Assembly: GCA_035544575.1 (NCBI GenBank)
Contig: DATKEC010000095.1
Span: 1-18,096, forward strand
Reading direction: 5' to 3'
Length of the DNA: 18,096 nucleotides
From: DATHWB01 sp035544575
GTDB lineage: Bacteria > Actinomycetota > Acidimicrobiia > Spongiisociales > ZC4RG35
The position numbers were made by a program, and so were the translations under genes. Numbering within the stretch: position 1 is the stretch's first letter; each line of letters opens with the position of its first letter. The notes under the pieces are model-generated. The model was not told the DNA's origin and did no database searches. It was given only the letters and a program-made list of their open reading frames with translations. Of the stretch, positions 1 to 7,677 are shown piece after piece.

Positions 1-693
1 CACCGCAAGACCGGCGGACATCGAGACCAGTCCGATCCACGAGCCGGTCGTCCAGAGCCCGGCGAGAAACAGCAGAGCCAGCGCACCGAGACCGAACCGT
101 TTCTGCGTGGTTCTCACGCTGAGGGCGCGCGCGACGATCAAAGGAAACGGGATACCAAGAAAAGCTGAAGCGAAGTTGGGGTTGCCAAGGAACGATGGAG
201 AGATCGGCGCGTACACGTTGTTCCAAGGCAGTGGGTCGATCCCGACCCGCTGGAGAACCGCGTACGTCGCGACAATCGACGCCGTGGCGAGAATCACGGT
301 CCCGAGCCTGCGACGACGCTCGTCGGTGACCGTCGAAGCCGCAGCCAGGAGGGCCAGTGTGAGATACGCCAGATAGCCGGCGGCTCCGTTCCATCGGCTG
401 TATCCCCCGATCACCGCACGAACTTGTTCGTTTGACACCGCGACGGACGCGATCAGAGCAATGGCGAACAGGCCGCTCACGATCAGGAAACCCTTCGCAG
501 GAAGGGTGAGCTGACCCGTTCTGGCGACCTCGAACGCGACCGTGACCAAACCCACCAACGCCGCGGACACCGCTATCCACCACTTGGGCAGTTGCGAAGG
601 ATCCATAGCTGCTGCGAGGAGGGCGATCGAGCTGAGGGGCAGCACCACCACCAGCACCGCGTGGGTGGCGCCCATGTACGTCCGGCGTTTCAC
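1..693 (-). CDS. O-antigen ligase/polymerase-like membrane protein (partial, N-terminal part)
   Basis: Only the first 231 codons are inside the window; the 3' end lies beyond position 1. I translated it from the reverse strand starting at GTG 693, with an AGGA about ten bases upstream; ATG 675 is an alternative start. The protein is hydrophobic, with membrane segments at roughly residues 11-30, 37-54, 68-87, 103-121 and 133-150. A GYSRWNGAAGY stretch is followed by a QRVGIDPLPWN stretch and a LGNPNFASAFLG stretch, which is the usual layout of the O-antigen ligase/Wzy-like family that joins or polymerises surface glycans at the membrane. The family assignment comes from these remembered motifs; the substrate is unknown. 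It lies 81 bases downstream of the phosphatase gene on the same strand, so it may be co-transcribed. Without the C-terminal half, where the large periplasmic loop should be, ligase and polymerase cannot be told apart. Confidence 0.72.
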   Translation of the reverse strand, partial: MKRRTYMGATHAVLVVVLPLSSIALLAAAMDPSQLPKWWIAVSAALVGLVTVAFEVARTGQLTLPAKGFLIVSGLFAIALIASVAVSNEQVRAVIGGYSRWNGAAGYLAYLTLALLAAASTVTDERRRRLGTVILATASIVATYAVLQRVGIDPLPWNNVYAPISPSFLGNPNFASAFLGIPFPLIVARALSVRTTQKRFGLGALALLFLAGLWTTGSWIGLVSMSAGLAV

Positions 694-774
694 AGCCCGG
701 TGATCCTAGGAAGGGTGAGATACGCGAAGAGAGGGGCCCGGCGAAGCCGCTCCCTCGGGGGAAGGGCTCGGCCT

Positions 775-2028
775 TCAGGCGTCCCGTTCGTCATCAGTGA
801 GGTGCGGGGCCACCGACCAGTCGGCCAACCAGGGTCCCTGGTCGGTGAGGACGATGTGGGTGACGCCCGTGTTGTGGCTGACGGCGAGATCACGGTTGAT
901 GTCGGTACCGCGCCCGTGCATGTCGGCGATCACGGACTTGATCGCCGCACCGTGGGACACCGCCAGCCGCCTCCCCGTCGACCCGCCGTCGATCCGGTCG
1001 AGGAATGCCCGCATTCGCTTTGCGACATCGGCGAAGCTCTCGGCACCCCCTCGGGGCAGATCCTCCCCATCGATGAAGATGCGCCGGGCCGTCTCGTCAC
1101 CGCTGGCGAGGAGGTCGTCGTAGTTGGCACCTTCCCAGCTGCCGAAGCCCATCTCCTTGAGGTCGTCGTCCGGCGTGGCCGTCGGCGGCGCCAGCGCCGA
1201 GGCCGTCTCCATCGCTCGCTGGATGGGTGAGGACCAAATCCGATCCACCCGGCCGTAGGACCGGGCGAAGCGCCGAGCCTGATCGTGTCCCACGTCGTCG
1301 AGACCCCAACACGTCTGACCCTGGATCCGCCGCTCCTGGTTGGCGCGGGTGACACCGTGGCGGACGAGGCCCACCACCGCCCGCCCTTCGCTGCGCATCC
1401 GCCCCAAGAAGCCCTCATCCCAACCCAAGTGGGTGGCGTCGTTGAAAGTCTGCAACCGATATCGGGGTTGGCGGTCACCGATCGCCTCGTATCGGACCTC
1501 GGTGAGAGCGGTATTGGCAACGATCGGATAGGTGCGGCGATTCGTCCGGCCGATGAGACGTCCGGCGATGGCGTCGATGATGCCGCCGTGGGTGACCACG
1601 GCCACCGATCCCGACCCCACCCGACCCACGAGGGCGTCCAACGCTGCAAAGGCGCGGTCTTCGAACTCCTGGATCGACTCTCCGACCTCTCCGAATCGAA
1701 CGGCCTCACCCCCCCGGATGGCCTCCAGCAGGTCGGGGTGTTCGACGGCCACTTCGGCAAAGGTGCGGCCCTCCCAGTCACCCAGGTTGATCTCCCGCCA
1801 AACCGGATCCGTCTCGACCGGGTGTCCGGCGGCGAGGGCGGTGGCGTGGGCACGGGCGAGGTCCGAAGAGACGACCAGATCGAAGGATCGACCCGCCAGG
1901 CGCTTGCCGAGCGCGGCTGCCTGACTGCGCCCCTGCTGCGACAGCGGAGCGTCGCCCTGTCCCTGCCAGATCTCGGCTTCGTTCGCTTCGGAGCGGGCGT
2001 GGCGAACAAGCGTGATGCGGACCGTCAT
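775..2028 (-). CDS. Tandem histidine phosphatase (two phosphoglycerate-mutase-like domains)
   Basis: The 417-residue protein carries two histidine-phosphatase domains in tandem. Domain 1 (about 3-190) starts with LVRHA, placing the phospho-accepting histidine at 10, with NLGDWEG and acidic E79 and a second histidine in VVTHGG at 147. Domain 2 (about 215-410) has LVRHGVT with H224, KEMGFGSWEG with E292, and VSHGAA with H359. Both domains therefore keep the RH...E...H catalytic set, so both could be active. The family covers phosphosugar, nucleotide and cobalamin-precursor phosphatases; the sequence does not reveal the substrate. ATG 2028 fits the family start (MTVRITLVRH); ATG 2037, three codons earlier, is also possible, and a longer upstream extension would read through the hairpin before it. 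It lies between hppA and the O-antigen-ligase-like gene on the same strand. Tandem fusions are less common than single-domain members. Confidence 0.88.
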   Translation of the reverse strand: MTVRITLVRHARSEANEAEIWQGQGDAPLSQQGRSQAAALGKRLAGRSFDLVVSSDLARAHATALAAGHPVETDPVWREINLGDWEGRTFAEVAVEHPDLLEAIRGGEAVRFGEVGESIQEFEDRAFAALDALVGRVGSGSVAVVTHGGIIDAIAGRLIGRTNRRTYPIVANTALTEVRYEAIGDRQPRYRLQTFNDATHLGWDEGFLGRMRSEGRAVVGLVRHGVTRANQERRIQGQTCWGLDDVGHDQARRFARSYGRVDRIWSSPIQRAMETASALAPPTATPDDDLKEMGFGSWEGANYDDLLASGDETARRIFIDGEDLPRGGAESFADVAKRMRAFLDRIDGGSTGRRLAVSHGAAIKSVIADMHGRGTDINRDLAVSHNTGVTHIVLTDQGPWLADWSVAPHLTDDERDA

Positions 2029-2055
2029 GATCGACATCGAAGGTAGCGGAACGCC

Positions 2056-2085
2056 GACGGCCCCCGACAATCGCCGGGGGCCGTC
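2056..2085 (-). terminator. Strong hairpin after hppA, likely terminator
   Basis: An 11-base perfect inverted repeat (GACGGCCCCCG with CGGGGGCCGTC) is separated by an 8-base loop. It sits 20 bases after the hppA stop and 28 bases before the phosphatase start. No T-run follows on the minus strand, which is common for high-GC terminators. Because it also lies in the leader of the phosphatase gene, it may only attenuate read-through. Confidence 0.7.
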
Positions 2086-2105
2086 CGGTTCCGGCTCAGC
2101 GTTGT

Positions 2106-4172
2106 TCAGGCGATGAACGCGCTGGCGAAGATCAGCGAGACGATGGTCATCACCTTGATCAGGATGTTCATGGCAGGTCCCGAAGTGTCCTTGAAAGGAT
2201 CTCCGACGGTGTCACCGATGACGGCTGCCTTGTGCTCGTCGGAGCCCTTACCGCCGTAGGCACCGGCTTCGATGAATTTCTTGGCGTTGTCCCAGGCCCC
2301 TCCGGAGTTGGCCATGAAGATGGCCAGGAGGAACCCGGTGACGAGCGCTCCGGCGAGGAAGCCTCCGAGCATCTCCACGTCGTAGAAGCCGATCAAAAGG
2401 GGCAGTATCACTGCGGCCGCCCCAGGGATCACCATCTCGCGTAGTGCGGCTGCCGTGGCGATGTCGACACAGGTGGCGTAGTCCGCCCGGGCGCCGGGCT
2501 CACCGGCTTTGAGCCCAGGGATCTCCCGGAACTGCCGCCGCACTTCGTCGATCATCTTCCCGGCCGACCGGCCGACGGCGTTCATGGTCATCGACGCGAA
2601 CAGGAACGGGAAGGCGGCGCCGAGGAACAGTCCGATCACCGTCTCGACGTTCACCAGGTTGATCGACTCGAGGCCCACCGCCTGGGTGAATGTGGCGAAC
2701 AGCGCCAAAGCGGTGACTGCGGCCGAGGCGATCGCAAAGCCTTTGGCGACGGCGGCCGTCGTGTTGCCGAGCGAGTCGAGGGCATCGGTCGCTTCCCGCA
2801 CCTCCTTGGGGAGGTGGGCCATCTCGGCGATGCCACCGGCGTTGTCGGCGATGGGGCCGTAGGCGTCCACCGAGATCGTGATTCCGAGAGTGGCGAGCAC
2901 TCCGATGGCCGCCACGGCGACGCCGTAGATCCCCCCACCGGCGATGTCGCCGAAGGCCCACTCGCCCGAGAAGAAGGCCACCGCGATTCCTACCACCACC
3001 ACGCCCACCGAGAACGCCGCTGACCGCATGCCTTCGGCGATGCCGGTGATGATGACGGTGGCCGGCCCGGTCTGGCTCTGACGGGCGATCTCCTTGACGG
3101 TCTTGTACTCGTCGGAGGTGAACCACTCTGAGATCTTGCCGACGAACCAGCCGACCACCAGACCGCCGACGACCGAGAACCACAGTCCGATCGGGTTGGC
3201 GAGCCCGGCGTCGCCGAAGACCCAGTAGACGAGGCCGAGCACTGCCAGCGCGGTTGCGATCAGGGCGAAGTTCGTCCCCCGATGGAGGGCGGCGGCGAGA
3301 TGGCTCTCGTCCTTGGTTCGAACCAGGAAGGAACCGACGATCGAGGCGAACATCCCGGCTGTCCCAACCGCCAGCGGGAACATGACGGCTGCCACCTGGA
3401 GGGTCGGATTGCCCGAAAAGACGATCGCCGCGAAAGCGATCGGAGCGACGAGGGACCCCACGTAGGACTCGAAGAGGTCTGCCCCCATGCCGGCGACGTC
3501 GCCGACGTTGTCGCCCACGTTGTCGGCGATCACGGCCGGGTTGCGAGGATCGTCCTCCGGGATCCCGGCCTCGACTTTGCCGACGAGGTCGGCGCCGACG
3601 TCTGCGGCCTTGGTGTAGATGCCGCCTCCGACACGGGCGAAGAGAGCGATCGAGGATCCGCCCAGCCCGACGGCCGTGACGATGTCGGCCCACGCGTCGA
3701 GTTCGAGGACGTTGTGGAAGAGGATGTAGGCGAGAACGACGCCGAGCAGCCCGAAGCCGGCGACGGTGAAGCCCATGACGGCACCGCCCCGGAAGGCGAT
3801 CGGGAGGGCGGCGGGGATGCCCCCGGTGCGAGCCGCTTCGGTCGTGCGGGAGTTGGCGGCGGTGGCGATTCGCATGCCCACGAATCCGGCGGCCGCGGAC
3901 AGCACCGCACCGGCCACGTAGGCCACTGCCCCCCACGGACGGCCCCATTCGAGGAAGATGAAGATCAGCACCGCCATGCCGGCCACGAAGACCGCCACCC
4001 ACGTGTACTCCCGGCGAATGAAGGCCATCGCGCCCTCACGGATCGCGGCGGCGATCTCCACCATGCGCTCGTTGCCCTGAGGCGTGGCCAGCACCGCCCG
4101 CGTGTAGAACACGGCGAGTCCCAGTGCTGCCACTCCGGCTACGAGCGCGATTGACAGGACTGTGTTTGTCAT
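2106..4172 (-). CDS. hppA: Membrane-bound ion-translocating pyrophosphatase, K+-dependent type
   Basis: The 688-residue integral membrane protein hydrolyses pyrophosphate and pumps H+ or Na+ out of the cytoplasm. It has about 16 hydrophobic segments. The substrate-site signature DVGADLVGKVE is at 191-201 and DNVGDNVGD at 217-225. The C-terminal DTVGDPFKDTSGP block that completes the diphosphate and Mg2+ site is present. At GNTTAAVAKG (469-478) the position that is lysine in K+-independent enzymes is alanine 473, and the position three residues on is alanine 476, so it should belong to the K+-dependent class. The glutamate in DLFESY (235) is found in both Na+- and H+-pumping K+-dependent enzymes, so the pumped ion is left open. 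ATG 4172 was chosen because a GGGAGAG ribosome site lies 8 bases upstream and the protein then begins like its family; an extension to 4292 looks non-coding. Confidence 0.97.
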   Translation of the reverse strand: MTNTVLSIALVAGVAALGLAVFYTRAVLATPQGNERMVEIAAAIREGAMAFIRREYTWVAVFVAGMAVLIFIFLEWGRPWGAVAYVAGAVLSAAAGFVGMRIATAANSRTTEAARTGGIPAALPIAFRGGAVMGFTVAGFGLLGVVLAYILFHNVLELDAWADIVTAVGLGGSSIALFARVGGGIYTKAADVGADLVGKVEAGIPEDDPRNPAVIADNVGDNVGDVAGMGADLFESYVGSLVAPIAFAAIVFSGNPTLQVAAVMFPLAVGTAGMFASIVGSFLVRTKDESHLAAALHRGTNFALIATALAVLGLVYWVFGDAGLANPIGLWFSVVGGLVVGWFVGKISEWFTSDEYKTVKEIARQSQTGPATVIITGIAEGMRSAAFSVGVVVVGIAVAFFSGEWAFGDIAGGGIYGVAVAAIGVLATLGITISVDAYGPIADNAGGIAEMAHLPKEVREATDALDSLGNTTAAVAKGFAIASAAVTALALFATFTQAVGLESINLVNVETVIGLFLGAAFPFLFASMTMNAVGRSAGKMIDEVRRQFREIPGLKAGEPGARADYATCVDIATAAALREMVIPGAAAVILPLLIGFYDVEMLGGFLAGALVTGFLLAIFMANSGGAWDNAKKFIEAGAYGGKGSDEHKAAVIGDTVGDPFKDTSGPAMNILIKVMTIVSLIFASAFIA

Positions 4173-4211
4173 CGCGTGTTCTCTCCCGAAACGACTAGAA
4201 GGGGGCCGCGC

Positions 4212-4242
4212 AGTATATGGCCGGGACCACCCAGCCCTCCAA
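4212..4242 (-). promoter_or_regulatory. Possible sigma-70-type promoter of hppA
   Basis: On the minus strand TATACT (4217-4212) resembles a -10 box. TTGGAG (4242-4237) could be a -35 box, with a rather long 19-base spacer. Transcription would start about 35 bases before the hppA ATG. The rest of the 227-base divergent gap to the permease gene (4173-4399) shows nothing else I can name. Confidence 0.4.
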
Positions 4243-4399
4243 CTCGGGCCGGGGAAGGAGATAGAGGTCGGAAAAACCGGACAGGCGGCCACTTGGCGCC
4301 GTCGCCTGATGGTCCGGCTCAGATCAGCTGGCAGTCTCGCTCCCCCTCACGCCGAGAGTCACCGAGAAGGCACTGGAGGTCGGGCTACGGTGATCCGGC

Positions 4400-5596
4400 A
4401 TGAGCTGGTTGCGGTTCGTCGGGGTGCGGGTCGCGGCCTCCGGTGCTCTCCTCCTCGTGTTGCTGGCGGCGGTGTTCGGTCTGAGTGTCGTCTTGATTCC
4501 GGGCGACTTTGCCACGATGTACCGACTGTCGATGCGCGCCGAGGATGTCGAACTGATCCGCGCGGAGATGGGATTGGATCAATCTTGGTGGGTTCAGCTC
4601 GGCCGATGGCTCTCCGGAGTTGTCCGAGGGGATTTGGGAACGTCGTTCGGCGGAGCAGATGTCTTTTCGGTGGTGGCGGGGGTTCTGCCCTTCACACTGT
4701 TGCTTCTGGTGTTCGCGGTCGGGGCAGCCTTCGTGGTCGGGGTGTGGCTGGGTCGTGTGGCGGGGTGGCGACCGACCCGGGTGGGTGACGGGGCGATGCT
4801 GGGACTCTCGGCGGTCTCGACGCTGTTCCCTCCGTGGCTTGCCTTCCTGCTGGCGTATGGGACCGCCGAGTTGCTGGGGTTCGGAGTCTTCACTCGCCTA
4901 CGCGCCTTCGACCAACAACTGTGGAGAACAAGCGAGATCGGACCGTCGACCGTCGCCTGGATGCTGCTGGCAGGTATCGCCCTGGCGGTGCTCATCTGGG
5001 CCGCAGCCACCGTCGCCGTCAGGCGGGCGACCCGGCGACCGGATCTACGACGTGCCGCCGGTGTGATCCTGCCGCTCATAGGCGGGACAGCCGGGGTCTG
5101 GCTGGCGGTCAGTCTCGCTGGCCGCGAACGTCTGGCCGACCTGGTCGGACTGATGGTCCTCCCGGTGCTGGCGGTGGCGCTGATCAACCTCGCCGACACG
5201 ACCTTGCTGGTCTCCACGGTCACGAGCTCGTTCCGAACAGCCCCATTCGTGTTCGCCGCCCGTGCAAAAGGGCTGAGAGAGCGGACGATCTCCCGACGAC
5301 ATGTCGGTCGGATGATCCTTCTGCCGGTCATCAGCAGGTACATCGCCAGCTTCCCTCTGGTATTGGGTGCGCTCGTCATCGTCGAGTCAGCATTTCGGTC
5401 GAACGGCGCCGACTACAACGTCGGCTTCCCAGGTTTGAGTGCGGGGATCTTCGGAGCGCTCAGCACCAGTGACATCCGATTGGCCCTCGGCGCGCTCCTG
5501 GTAGTCGGTGTGATCACAGTTGTCGCCCGTCTCATTCTCGATGTTGCCCACGCGGCACTCGACCCCCGCTACCGCGACGGAACGCGGAATCTGTGA
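4400..5596 (+). CDS. ABC transporter permease, oligopeptide (DppB/OppB) type
   Basis: This 398-residue inner-membrane protein is one of the two permease subunits of a peptide/nickel-type ABC importer. The N-terminal membrane helix (about 10-34) is followed by an external stretch with the GLDQSWWVQ and GDLGTSF pattern of DppB proteins. The cytoplasmic ATPase-docking loop is recognisable at AARAKGLRER, followed by RHVGRMILLPV and a final FPGLSAGIFGAL and DPRYR end as in DppB. It is 60-90 residues longer than most DppB proteins: two extra hydrophobic segments (VAWMLLAGIALAVLIW and AAGVILPLIGGTAGVWL) are inserted before the docking loop. ATG 4400 has only a weak GGTGAT ribosome site. Its stop overlaps the start of the next gene, so the two are translationally coupled. 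No ATPase or solute-binding gene lies nearby, so the substrate is unknown. Confidence 0.9.
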   Translation: MSWLRFVGVRVAASGALLLVLLAAVFGLSVVLIPGDFATMYRLSMRAEDVELIRAEMGLDQSWWVQLGRWLSGVVRGDLGTSFGGADVFSVVAGVLPFTLLLLVFAVGAAFVVGVWLGRVAGWRPTRVGDGAMLGLSAVSTLFPPWLAFLLAYGTAELLGFGVFTRLRAFDQQLWRTSEIGPSTVAWMLLAGIALAVLIWAAATVAVRRATRRPDLRRAAGVILPLIGGTAGVWLAVSLAGRERLADLVGLMVLPVLAVALINLADTTLLVSTVTSSFRTAPFVFAARAKGLRERTISRRHVGRMILLPVISRYIASFPLVLGALVIVESAFRSNGADYNVGFPGLSAGIFGALSTSDIRLALGALLVVGVITVVARLILDVAHAALDPRYRDGTRNL

Positions 5597-6516
5597 ACGC
5601 GGACGCCTCAAAGGCAAGTCCGACCCGGCAGAGCCCGCGCTGGAGTACCGACCCGTACACCCGTCTGGGTCTGGGAATCCTCGCGGGGTTCATGATTCTG
5701 CTCGTTGTGCACCCGCTGCTGCTCGGGTGGGTGTGGCCCTCAGGGGTCTACAACCCGACCACCGGCTTCGACCACGATCTTCTCCACCCGTCACCACCCT
5801 CGACGGCCCATGTGCTCGGTACCGACCCGCTCGGAAGAGACGTGGCGTCGATGATCATGGAAGGCACCAAACCGGGTCTCGCAGTATCTCTGGCAGCGGC
5901 CGCCGCATCGTTCCTGATGTCGATTGTCATCGCCGGGTTGGCGACGCTTGGGCGTGCTGGCCGCTGGACAGGCTGGGTGATCAGCAACGCGGCACTGCTG
6001 CTCCCCGCACCAATCGTCATGGCCATTCTGGGCGTGAGTGTTCTGGGTCACTATTTCACCGCACCCGCGTTCGGCGCGTTCTTCGGATTGCTCGCCGGAG
6101 CTTCAACGGCCGGGCTGGTGCTCCGCTCTCGGGCGTTGGACATCAACGCCTCTGGCTTCATCGACGCGGCCGTTGTCGCCGGTTCGAGACCGATCCGCCG
6201 GTTCCGACGTGACATCCTCCCGCATCTGCTCCCTCTCGCCACCGTGTACGCCTTCCTGACGGCCTCGGCTGCGATCATCACCGACGGGTTCCTCGCCTAC
6301 CTGGGACTTGTCGAAACCCGGTTCAACTGGGGCACCATCGTCAGCTTCGCCCTGACCTTCCGCACCATCGACGGACGCATTCCGTGGAACGTGCTCATCT
6401 CCACTTCCACGGCGCTGTCCCTCCTCACACTCGCGATGTTCCTCATCGCCACGGGTCTCCGCCGATGGGAAACGGCCAAGTATCGGGAAGAGGGCAGTTA
6501 CCGAATCGCTCAGTAG
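5593..6516 (+). CDS. ABC transporter permease, oligopeptide (DppC/OppC) type
   Basis: This 307-residue membrane protein partners the upstream DppB-like subunit. A short cytoplasmic N-terminus is followed by a first helix near 26-46. The family hallmark GTDPLGRD then appears at about 76-83, followed by four or five further helices. The docking loop reads AAVVAGSRPIRRF, followed by RDILPHLLPL, as in DppC proteins. Length is normal for the family. It starts at GTG 5593, which overlaps the preceding TGA in the four bases GTGA, the usual sign of coupled translation. The ending is clean at TAG 6514-6516. After it the expected ATPase genes (DppD/DppF) are absent: the next sequence is a frame-broken relic and then a gene on the other strand. 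Confidence 0.93.
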   Translation: MNADASKASPTRQSPRWSTDPYTRLGLGILAGFMILLVVHPLLLGWVWPSGVYNPTTGFDHDLLHPSPPSTAHVLGTDPLGRDVASMIMEGTKPGLAVSLAAAAASFLMSIVIAGLATLGRAGRWTGWVISNAALLLPAPIVMAILGVSVLGHYFTAPAFGAFFGLLAGASTAGLVLRSRALDINASGFIDAAVVAGSRPIRRFRRDILPHLLPLATVYAFLTASAAIITDGFLAYLGLVETRFNWGTIVSFALTFRTIDGRIPWNVLISTSTALSLLTLAMFLIATGLRRWETAKYREEGSYRIAQ

Positions 6517-6524
6517 CTCCTGAC

Positions 6525-7108
6525 GAACCGAACGTCCGGTCCGAGGAGAGCGATCTGCCACATCTCTTCCCAGCTCTGGCAGCCGCTCTGCCCGAGACCT
6601 GGTTCGACACCGACGGCGCCGAGCCAACCCCGGAAGTCGAGGTGATGATCACGACCGATCGGGCTATCACCGCCTTCCTGGACGGCGATCATGAAGACGC
6701 CAGTCGAGCCGTCGAAGGGCTTGTAGCTGATCCACGCCGGTGGGCGCTCGTGTCGGCCAGCGAGTCGACATCGCGTACATAGCGGGCATCGGGCGGCTCC
6801 TCAGCGGGGATGTGGAAGAGCGGCCCCAGGCGCTGCACCTGGTGGATACCGAACTCGACGGAACGCCGCATGTGCGCCGGGCGCTGGCACAGGTGGAACT
6901 GGCGCGGGGGAACCTGTCCGACGCACGAAGGTGGATAGACCACTCGGTTGATGCAGAGCGCCTTGACCGGGTGCTGGCAGCGAAGCGGCGTGGCGGGCGA
7001 GCAGCCGCGAAGAGGCAGTCGCCCGCGCCCGGCAAGAGTTGCATGCGTCCATAGCCACGATGGCGAGCTCGGGGCACCCTTACGTCCCCGGTACGCCTTC
7101 GGTCGGTC
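6525..7108 (+). pseudogene. Frame-broken relic of a TPR-like protein
   Basis: No intact gene fills this stretch, but three overlapping reading-frame segments look coding in succession. Segment A (about 6525-6760) contains AFLDGDHEDASRAVEGLV. Segment B (about 6760-6975) contains HVRRALAQVELARGNLSDA. Segment C (about 6979-7108) contains SEAAWRASSREEAVARARQE. Segments A and B have the GD...A / ARGNLSDARRW rhythm of tetratricopeptide helices. Each switch, near 6750-6765 and near 6970-6985, equals loss of one base. No convincing start codon exists for segment A: ATG 6465 would lie inside the permease gene. The parent protein is not recognised. Either this is a decayed gene or two single-base assembly errors split it; readable segment C continues to TGA 7168, overlapping the 3' end of the opposite-strand gene. 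Confidence 0.5.
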
Positions 7109-7138
7109 GCCCGGTCGGACGTCCAAGTCACGGCCGCG

Positions 7139-7609
7139 TCAGGGCTGGAAACCACCCTGCGGTTGGCTGAGGTTCGAACGCAGCATCTCCATGCCCCTGG
7201 AGACTTCGGGCTTGATCAGGAGAGCGAACAACACCGGGAACAGAAACCCGAGCACCCCGGCAGGCTTCGGGCTGTCGACAGTGCGCGTGATCTCGCAGCC
7301 GCTCGCCGTGCCCACGACATCGAACCGATGCACATACCGGTCCCCCCTCTCGGCGCTCACGAGAGCGAGCGTGTGGGGAGGGTCGAACTCGACGACCTCG
7401 ACCTCGTTGACATGATCCTTCTCCCCTGGAATGTGGCCATGAGACCTGAACGTGCTCCCCGCCGCGAGAGGCAGCTCGGGAGGAGGGTCGATCCAGTACG
7501 GCTTGGGCGACCACTCGGCGTGCCGGGTGACGTCGGCCAGGTACGCAAAGGCAATGTCTGCCGTCACCGGCACGTCGATCGACCACGCCTTCACCGAGCG
7601 TTCCGCCAT
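7139..7609 (-). CDS. SRPBCC (START/polyketide-cyclase-like) family protein
   Basis: This 156-residue protein has the layout of the SRPBCC helix-grip fold. The N-terminal strand is SVKAWSIDVPV, then the helix ADIAFAYLADVTRHAEWSP, then strands around GSTFRSHG and VVEFDPPHTLAL, then YVHRFDVVGTASGCEITRTV. A long C-terminal helix covers the hydrophobic pocket, here beginning with a very hydrophobic LGFLFPVLFALLI segment. Members bind hydrophobic ligands or catalyse simple ring closures; no catalytic residues identify a specific role. ATG 7609 has a GGGGAG ribosome site 6-7 bases upstream. It is transcribed away from the histidine kinase gene, with a shared 68-base divergent gap. Confidence 0.85.
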   Translation of the reverse strand: MAERSVKAWSIDVPVTADIAFAYLADVTRHAEWSPKPYWIDPPPELPLAAGSTFRSHGHIPGEKDHVNEVEVVEFDPPHTLALVSAERGDRYVHRFDVVGTASGCEITRTVDSPKPAGVLGFLFPVLFALLIKPEVSRGMEMLRSNLSQPQGGFQP

Positions 7610-7677
7610 TAGGTCTCCCCGGCCGCAGGTTGCGGACGCAGGCTAACTCGGTGCGGCTCGACGGCGGAGCAGGCACG

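Noticed and set aside
2500..4154. Long alternative frames on both strands over hppA (for example a 500-residue arginine-rich frame)
   Set aside because: They are shadows of the highly conserved pyrophosphatase frame and show only low-complexity R/G/H-rich sequence.
4162..4788. Plus-strand frame starting inside hppA and running into the permease gene
   Set aside because: It spans the divergent promoter region and overlaps the well-supported permease in another frame; no recognisable protein features.
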